The position numbers and the translations under genes were made by a program. Positions 6,667 through 10,790 of a DNA stretch of 10,790 nt are shown here, in pieces (the first letter of the stretch is position 1; each line of letters opens with the position of its first letter). Below the pieces are notes generated by a model, which made no database searches, was not told where the DNA came from, and was given only the letters and a program-made list of their open reading frames with translations. The stretch spans positions 1 through 10,790 of the forward strand of contig DKOX01000087.1 in assembly GCA_002470925.1 (NCBI GenBank), written 5' to 3'. This stretch comes from Opitutia bacterium UBA7350 (GTDB lineage Bacteria; Verrucomicrobiota; Verrucomicrobiia; Opitutales; Coraliomargaritaceae).

Positions 6667-6972
6667 ATGGCAAAACAAGCAATCGGAATCCTCGAAACCA
6701 AAGGTCTCGTTGCCCTCGTGCAAGGCACGGATGCAATGCTCAAGGCCGCTAATGTCGAACTCGCTGGCCCCATGAAGGGCGTCGGCAGCGCTCTCGTAAG
6801 CGCCACCATCACTGGCGATGTCGCCGCGGTTAACGCTGCGATCGAAGCCGGCTCCGACACCGCCGGACAATACGGTGAAGTCGTCAGCGCGCACGTTATC
6901 GCACGTCCCCACGACGATATCACCGCGATCACACCCGCCAAGGCTGCTCCCGCAAAACGGGCCGCCAAGTAA
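6667..6972 (+). CDS. BMC-H hexameric shell protein (3) with basic tail
   Basis: This 101-residue single BMC-domain protein has AIGILETKGLVALVQGTDAML, the TITGDVAAVNAAIEAG core and the closing HVIARPHDDI. The pore loop reads GVGSA (residues 38-42, S41), different from both other BMC-H proteins here. After the fold it carries a 15-17 residue Ala/Lys/Pro tail (residues 85-101, ending AKAAPAKRAAK) that would project from the hexamer. Its start lies 59 bp after the kinase gene in an A/T-rich leader with no Shine-Dalgarno. The stop is four bases before the next gene, so the two are probably translationally coupled. Confidence 0.96.
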   Translation: MAKQAIGILETKGLVALVQGTDAMLKAANVELAGPMKGVGSALVSATITGDVAAVNAAIEAGSDTAGQYGEVVSAHVIARPHDDITAITPAKAAPAKRAAK

Positions 6973-6976
6973 TTCG

Positions 6977-7291
6977 ATGTATCTCGGAAAAGTCATCGGC
7001 TCGGTGGTCGCCACCAAAAAGGACGCGAGCATGAAGGGGCGCAAGCTCCTCATGTTGCGCCCCATGCTGGTCGATCCCGATAAACCCGGGCAATTCAAGC
7101 CGGGCAACAACACCATTGTGGCGGTCGATACCCTCGGTGCAGGGGAGGGCGAGCTCGTGATGTTCGCTCAGGGCAGTTCCGCGCGGCAGGCCGATGGCCT
7201 CAAGGCCCTCCCGGTCGATGCCGCCATTGTGGGACTGGTCGATTCCGTCGATATTCTCGGTAAAAACACCTATCAGGCAAAAAACAGTTAA
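6977..7291 (+). CDS. BMC-P pentameric vertex protein (1)
   Basis: This 104-residue EutN/CcmL-family protein should form pentamers that cap shell vertices. It begins MYLGKVIGSVVATKKDASMKGRKLL in the family's standard opening, and has VAVDTLGAGEGELVMFAQGSSAR (about residues 48-70) and the closing AAIVGLVDSVDI. I chose the ATG at 6977, four bases after the BMC-H stop, because the homologous fold starts there. The reading frame stays open further upstream, but that part is merely the BMC-H gene read in another frame. It has the most typical BMC-P sequence of the three in this operon. Confidence 0.95.
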   Translation: MYLGKVIGSVVATKKDASMKGRKLLMLRPMLVDPDKPGQFKPGNNTIVAVDTLGAGEGELVMFAQGSSARQADGLKALPVDAAIVGLVDSVDILGKNTYQAKNS

Positions 7292-7306
7292 TCCCCACCT
7301 CTCTCC

Positions 7307-8773
7307 ATGAGCCAAATCAACGAAGCCGCGATTCGCAACGTCGTCACTGAAGTCCTCGCCCAGCTCCAGACCGGGCAGGCCACGGTTGCGACCGCTCCGC
7401 CTCCCGCCAAGGGTCCATCCATCAAGGCGCGTCCCGGGCGCCATGGCGTCTTTGAGGATGCCGCCTCCGCCGCTGCGGCCGCCCGTACCGGTTATGAACA
7501 GCTTCGCAAACAAGGCTGGGCAGCGCGCGCCAAAGTCGTCGATATCGTGAAGCAAATGTGCGCCGATAACGCCGACCGTTGGGGCAAAATCGAATTCGAG
7601 GAAACCCAAATCGGACGACTCGATCACAAAATTGCCAAGCTTCACGGTATCAAAAACGTCCTCGGGATCGAATACCTCACTCCCTATGGCATGAGCGGCG
7701 ACGCCGGTATCACGATGGACGACTCCGCTCCCTGGGGCGTCGTCGGAAGCATCACGCCCGTCACCCATTCCGTCCCCACTTTGGCGGGCAACATCGTCAA
7801 TATTGTCGCCGCCGGTAACGCCGTCGTCTTCAACCCCCATCCGGGTGGCGCGGCTTGTGCGGCAGTTGCGACCCACGAATTTAACGAAGCGATCAAGGCG
7901 GCCCTCGGTATCGAAAACCTCGTCACCACCGTCGAGAAACCCTCCCTCGATTCCTTCAACGAGCTCTGCGCCTCGGACGATGTTGACCTCCTTGTCATAA
8001 CCGGTGGTCCCGGCGTGGTCGATGCCGCCATGAAGACCGGCAAGCGCGCGATCTGCGCCGGCCCGGGAAATCCTCCGGTCGTAGTCGACGATTGCCACGC
8101 CCTCGATTTCAATAAAGTCGCGAAAGACATCATTCTCGGTGGCGGCTTTGACAACAACCTCCTCTGCATCGGAGAGAAGCAAATCATTGCGGTCGGTGAT
8201 TCCTACAAAAAGACCCTCGACGCCCTCAAGCGCGAAGGTGCGGTCCTCCTCACCAAGCAACAGGCTCAGGCGATTCAAAAGGAAGTCTTTGACACCAAGG
8301 AAGGCGCGGGCGGTTGCTCACACGCGGTCCTCAACCGCAAATACGTCGGTGCCGACGCCGCCACCCTCGCCGCAATCGCCGGACTCAGGATCGATCCCAA
8401 GACCGAAATGCTCATCGCAGAAACCGGCCCGGACGACCTCTTTGTTGAAGAGGAGCAAATGATGCCGCTCCTGCCCATCATTCACGCCGGGTGCTTCCCC
8501 GAGGCAGTCCGCATTGCGAAGGCTTCCGAGCACGGCTACAAACACTCCGCAATGGTGCATACCATGAACGTCTCCAACATGACTTACATGGCACAGGCGA
8601 TGGACACGACCCTCTTTGTGAAGAACGGGCCCTGCGTCGCCGGTCTCGGGATGGGCGGCGAAGGCTACATCAGCTTCTCCATCGCCACCACCACCGGTGA
8701 GGGTATCACCACCCCCCGCACCTTCACCCGTTACCGCCGCTGCACCCTCGTTGACCAGCTCAACCTTTTCTAA
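7307..8773 (+). CDS. CoA-acylating aldehyde dehydrogenase, BMC-targeted (PduP-like)
   Basis: This 488-residue enzyme should oxidise an aldehyde to acyl-CoA with NAD+ and CoA. In this locus the likely reaction is L-lactaldehyde to lactyl-CoA. The catalytic cysteine is C287 in FDNNLLCIGEKQII, matching the NNxxCxxEK pattern of PduP/EutE enzymes rather than hydrolytic aldehyde dehydrogenases. Other family motifs are PWGVVGSITPVTHSVPT (142-158), GNAVVFNPHPGG (170-181), ITGGPGVVDAAM (231-242) and GPGNPPVVVD (252-261). Residues 3-21 (INEAAIRNVVTEVLAQL) form an amphipathic helix followed by an Ala/Pro-rich linker to about residue 40, the PduP-like encapsulation peptide. The gene sits between two BMC-P genes, 15 bp after one and 6 bp before the next. 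Confidence 0.96.
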   Translation: MSQINEAAIRNVVTEVLAQLQTGQATVATAPPPAKGPSIKARPGRHGVFEDAASAAAAARTGYEQLRKQGWAARAKVVDIVKQMCADNADRWGKIEFEETQIGRLDHKIAKLHGIKNVLGIEYLTPYGMSGDAGITMDDSAPWGVVGSITPVTHSVPTLAGNIVNIVAAGNAVVFNPHPGGAACAAVATHEFNEAIKAALGIENLVTTVEKPSLDSFNELCASDDVDLLVITGGPGVVDAAMKTGKRAICAGPGNPPVVVDDCHALDFNKVAKDIILGGGFDNNLLCIGEKQIIAVGDSYKKTLDALKREGAVLLTKQQAQAIQKEVFDTKEGAGGCSHAVLNRKYVGADAATLAAIAGLRIDPKTEMLIAETGPDDLFVEEEQMMPLLPIIHAGCFPEAVRIAKASEHGYKHSAMVHTMNVSNMTYMAQAMDTTLFVKNGPCVAGLGMGGEGYISFSIATTTGEGITTPRTFTRYRRCTLVDQLNLF

Positions 8774-8779
8774 TAATCC

Positions 8780-9040
8780 ATGATTCTCGCCCGCATCGAC
8801 GGACACGCTACTGCCAGCGTTGCCCACCCAAGCCTCAAAGGACAAAAAATCGTCCTTTGTACGCCCATTGATGGGGACGGCAAAGCCACTGGTAACCCTA
8901 TCGCGGCGCTCGACCCGCTCAGCAGCGGCAAACACAGCCGCGTCTTTATCACCACCGACGGTTCATGGAGCCAAAACACCCTGCACGACGAGACCTCGCC
9001 CATCCGCAATCAGGTCATCGGTATCATCGACTCACAATGA
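8780..9040 (+). CDS. BMC-P vertex protein (2), compact and divergent
   Basis: This 86-residue EutN/CcmL-family protein begins MILARIDGHATASVAHPSLKG and continues KIVLCTPIDGDGKATGNPIAALDPL, recognisable as the first BMC-P strands. It ends NQVIGIIDS, the usual closing strand. In place of the LGAGxGD loop it has LSSGKHSRVFITTDGSW, and a polar stretch (SQNTLHDETSPIR) precedes the last strand. It is the shortest of the three BMC-P proteins. PVM-type loci are known to carry three BMC-P genes, so these may occupy different vertices or have one specialised member. It starts 6 bp after the dehydrogenase stop and overlaps the next gene by four bases. Confidence 0.9.
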   Translation: MILARIDGHATASVAHPSLKGQKIVLCTPIDGDGKATGNPIAALDPLSSGKHSRVFITTDGSWSQNTLHDETSPIRNQVIGIIDSQ

Positions 9041-9330
9041 AACCCGGACGCGTCATCGGAAACGTAACCCTTAGCCAGGCTGCTCCCCAATTCAAGGGCG
9101 CGCGCTGGCTCCTTGTTGCGCCCATGGGCCCCGCCGAGTTGACCAATCAACGCCTCTACGGCACCGAATCCAGTCCGGTGGTTTACGACAAGCTCGGCGC
9201 CGGGGTGGGCGACCCCATCCTCTATGTGGAGGGCGCGGAGGCCACTCAACCCTTCGAGGACAGTATTCCCCTCGATGCCATCACCGTCGCGCTGGTCGAC
9301 CGCTACGATTTTTCTCAACCGGAAGTTTAA
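9037..9330 (+). CDS. BMC-P pentameric vertex protein (3)
   Basis: This 97-residue EutN/CcmL-family protein starts MKPGRVIGNVTLSQAAPQFKG and has WLLVAPMGP (24-32), then DKLGAGVGDPILYVEGAEA (51-69) and the closing ITVALVDRYD. Its ATG overlaps the previous stop in an ATGA junction, so translation is probably coupled to BMC-P (2). I chose this start because the fold begins there. It has the normal LGAGVGD loop but a longer strand connection (AELTNQRLYGTESSP) than BMC-P (1). The three BMC-P proteins here differ enough that they look like old paralogues. Confidence 0.94.
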   Translation: MKPGRVIGNVTLSQAAPQFKGARWLLVAPMGPAELTNQRLYGTESSPVVYDKLGAGVGDPILYVEGAEATQPFEDSIPLDAITVALVDRYDFSQPEV

Positions 9331-9354
9331 AACAAACAATTTATATTTATTATT

Positions 9355-10446
9355 ATGAGCAAACTCTACACCGCCAAAGAATTGGAGCGCATGTTGAAAA
9401 ACGGGGAGTCCCTCGCCAGCGTTCCTGCCAACGCAAAACTGACGCCGATGGCGCGCGACATCCTGCGCCAGCACCGCAAAAACGGGAAGAGCGCCGCCGC
9501 ACCCGCCACCGCTGCTGCCCCACAGGGCTCGAGCCCCCGCATCCACGAACCCGTCCTTCCTGACGCGGAATATAACTGGACTCCCGGTGGCGACCCCAAA
9601 AACGCCCGCGAACTCGAGAAATTTTTCTATTCCCCCGAAATCCAGGCCATCAAGGAACGCATCTGCCACATCGGCAAACGCATTTGGAACAAAGGCTATG
9701 TCGACGGCAACGGCGGTAACATCACGGTGCGCGTTGGCGACAACCTCGTCCTTTGCACGCCCACCCTTATTTCAAAAGGCTTCATGACCCCCGACGATAT
9801 CTGCATGGTTGATCTCGACGGCAACCAAGTCGCCGGCACCCGCCCGCGCACCTCCGAGGTCAACACCCACCTCGGCATCATGAAAAACGAGCCCAAGGCG
9901 AAATCCTGCGTGCATGCCCACCCCGTTTACGCCACTGCCTTCGCGGTCGCGGGCGTCACCCCGCCCTCCTGCCTCATCCCCGAGCCCGAAGTTTTCCTCG
10001 GCGAAATCGGTTTCGCCTCCTACCAGACCCCCGGCACCCCCGAGAACGCCAAGGAAGTTGGCCAGCTCGCCAAAAAACACCAGTCCATCCTCATGCAAAA
10101 CCACGGCGTCATCTGCTGGGGTAAAGACGTCGAAGATGCCTACTGGAAAATGGAAAACACCGACGCCTTCTGCCAGACCGTTTCCATCACCATGCAAATC
10201 GGCGGCCCCAAACAATACGGCCCCGACAAACTCAAGGAACTCATCGTCCTGCGCAAAAAACTCGGCATGCCCGACCACCGCCTCGACGAGCTCAAGGAAT
10301 GCGAACTCTGCGATGCCGCCGATTACACCGTCACCACCGCGCCGCAACCCGCGGCCTGTTCCTGTGAAATGCCCGCTGCAAATGCCCCGGTTGACGAAGC
10401 TTTGGTTCAGAAAATTACTGACATCATCATGGAAAAGTTGAAATAA
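9355..10446 (+). CDS. class II (zinc) aldolase, fuculose/rhamnulose-1-phosphate type, BMC-targeted
   Basis: This 363-residue class II aldolase/adducin-family protein is the signature enzyme, expected to split fuculose- or rhamnulose-1-phosphate into DHAP and L-lactaldehyde. Core motifs are GNGGNITVRVGDN (118-130), STS-like region TLISKGFMTPDDI, RTSEVNTH with candidate catalytic E168, VHAHPVYATAF with zinc ligands H187 and H189, and QNHGVICWG with H250. FucA is about 215 residues, so roughly 150 are extra. Residues 4-41 form a small N-terminal module containing LTPMARDILRQH, followed by an Ala/Pro linker. A tail after about 310 holds C316, C319, C335 and C337. The last 18 residues (DEALVQKITDIIMEKLK) form an amphipathic helix like an encapsulation peptide. 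It lies 24 bp after BMC-P (3) behind an A/T-rich leader without a Shine-Dalgarno. Confidence 0.93.
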   Translation: MSKLYTAKELERMLKNGESLASVPANAKLTPMARDILRQHRKNGKSAAAPATAAAPQGSSPRIHEPVLPDAEYNWTPGGDPKNARELEKFFYSPEIQAIKERICHIGKRIWNKGYVDGNGGNITVRVGDNLVLCTPTLISKGFMTPDDICMVDLDGNQVAGTRPRTSEVNTHLGIMKNEPKAKSCVHAHPVYATAFAVAGVTPPSCLIPEPEVFLGEIGFASYQTPGTPENAKEVGQLAKKHQSILMQNHGVICWGKDVEDAYWKMENTDAFCQTVSITMQIGGPKQYGPDKLKELIVLRKKLGMPDHRLDELKECELCDAADYTVTTAPQPAACSCEMPAANAPVDEALVQKITDIIMEKLK

Positions 10447-10473
10447 CAGGAGTTCCCTTAACAAAAACGCTTT

Positions 10474-10790
10474 ATGAAAAAAGATCCCATTCGAGTCGCA
10501 GTCACAGGCGCCGCCGGCAATATCGGTTACGCCCTCCTTTTCCGCATCGCGTCCGGCGCGATGTTCGGCCCCGATCAACCGGTGGCCCTCAATCTCATCG
10601 AGATTGAGCCGGGGCTCGCCCCCCTCAAGGGCGTCGCCATGGAACTCGACGACTGCGCTTTCCCCCTCCTTACCGAGATCGTCCAGACCGCCGACCTCAG
10701 CGTGGGCTTCAAAGATGTCGACTGGGCACTCCTCGTGGGATCGGTTCCCCGCAAACAGGGCATGGAACGCGCCGACCTCCTCGGCATCAA
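10474..10790 (+). CDS. mdh: malate dehydrogenase, 5' part (cut by window end)
   Basis: The first 105 codons of an NAD-dependent malate dehydrogenase are present, and the frame is open at the window edge. The Rossmann motif is GAAGNIG (residues 12-18) within VTGAAGNIGYALLFRIASG, typical of the cytosolic-type MDH group. E43 at the end of the second strand favours NAD over NADP. LKGVAMELDDCAFPLL (51-66) and the mobile loop VPRKQGMERADLL (91-103) follow. R93 and R99 correspond to the substrate-binding arginines of malate dehydrogenases; lactate dehydrogenases have glutamine at the R93 position. It starts 27 bp after the aldolase, so it is probably the next operon member. No N-terminal encapsulation peptide is present; the C-terminus is not seen. 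PVM loci often include a 'lactate/malate dehydrogenase', consistent with a role in NAD+ recycling. Confidence 0.92.
   Translation, partial: MKKDPIRVAVTGAAGNIGYALLFRIASGAMFGPDQPVALNLIEIEPGLAPLKGVAMELDDCAFPLLTEIVQTADLSVGFKDVDWALLVGSVPRKQGMERADLLGI

Noticed and set aside
6818..6976. N-terminal extension of BMC-P (1)
   Set aside because: The frame is open upstream, but that part overlaps BMC-H (3) out of frame and is Pro/Ser-rich. The EutN/CcmL fold begins at the ATG at 6977.
6929..8278. Long minus-strand open frame (449 codons) opposite BMC-P (1) and the aldehyde dehydrogenase
   Set aside because: It lies antisense to two clear genes and its translation is Asp/Gly-rich and repetitive with no recognisable domain, as expected from the complementary strand of GC-rich coding sequence.
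9772..10578. Minus-strand open frame of 268 codons opposite the aldolase and malate dehydrogenase start
   Set aside because: It is a complementary-strand artefact of C-ending codon use in the aldolase; composition is Gly/Asp/Phe-rich without motifs.
10474..10790. Lactate dehydrogenase as identity of the last gene
   Set aside because: The substrate loop PRKQGMER has arginine at the position where lactate dehydrogenases carry glutamine, and the N-terminal region matches cytosolic-type malate dehydrogenase.
1..10790. CRISPR array, tRNA, rRNA or insertion sequence
   Set aside because: No regularly spaced long repeats, cloverleaf-like sequences, rRNA segments, transposase genes or terminal inverted repeats were seen; nearly all sequence is accounted for by coding genes.

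Overview
This window carries a catabolic bacterial microcompartment (BMC) locus of the Planctomycetes-Verrucomicrobia (PVM) type, the class linked to breakdown of the deoxyhexoses L-fucose and L-rhamnose. Thirteen complete genes and one partial gene fill it almost completely. Gene content, the absence of a BMC-T trimer and B12/glycyl-radical signature enzymes, the class II aldolase, and mostly Shine-Dalgarno-poor starts after A/T-rich leaders all point to a verrucomicrobium (a marine Opitutales-like organism is my guess) or, less likely, a planctomycete. The phylum call is inference.

Layout. On the minus strand, reading leftwards from about 3960, lie a DeoR-family regulator, rhamnulokinase (rhaB) and malate:quinone oxidoreductase (mqo). 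A probable intrinsic terminator follows mqo at about 81-105. A 115-bp divergent control region (3958-4072) carries a phased 10-bp direct repeat and a possible promoter. On the plus strand, from 4073 to the right edge, lie a PduL-type phosphotransacylase, two BMC-H shell genes, a divergent acetate-kinase-family gene, a third BMC-H, a BMC-P, a CoA-acylating aldehyde dehydrogenase, two more BMC-P genes, a class II aldolase, and the first 105 codons of a malate dehydrogenase cut by the window end. Spacing is tight (ATGA overlap, 4-6 bp gaps, at most about 60 bp), so one operon is likely.

How it works together (family knowledge plus inference). Rhamnulokinase makes L-rhamnulose-1-phosphate. The aldolase splits it (or fuculose-1-phosphate) to DHAP and L-lactaldehyde inside the shell. 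The aldehyde dehydrogenase makes lactyl-CoA and NADH. PduL converts lactyl-CoA to lactyl-phosphate and regenerates CoA. The kinase yields lactate and ATP. Amphipathic, encapsulation-peptide-like helices are visible on PduL (N-terminus), the dehydrogenase (N-terminus) and the aldolase (C-terminus). Malate dehydrogenase and Mqo at the two ends suggest a malate/oxaloacetate cycle that could reoxidise the NADH and pass electrons to quinone. Sugar isomerase and transport genes are not in the window.

Most worth a second look: the MDH/Mqo pairing, the three-part aldolase with an N-terminal 'LTPxARD' module and a CxxC...CxC linker, the kinase with substituted active-site motifs, the three different BMC-H pore loops, and the phased repeats in the divergent promoter.
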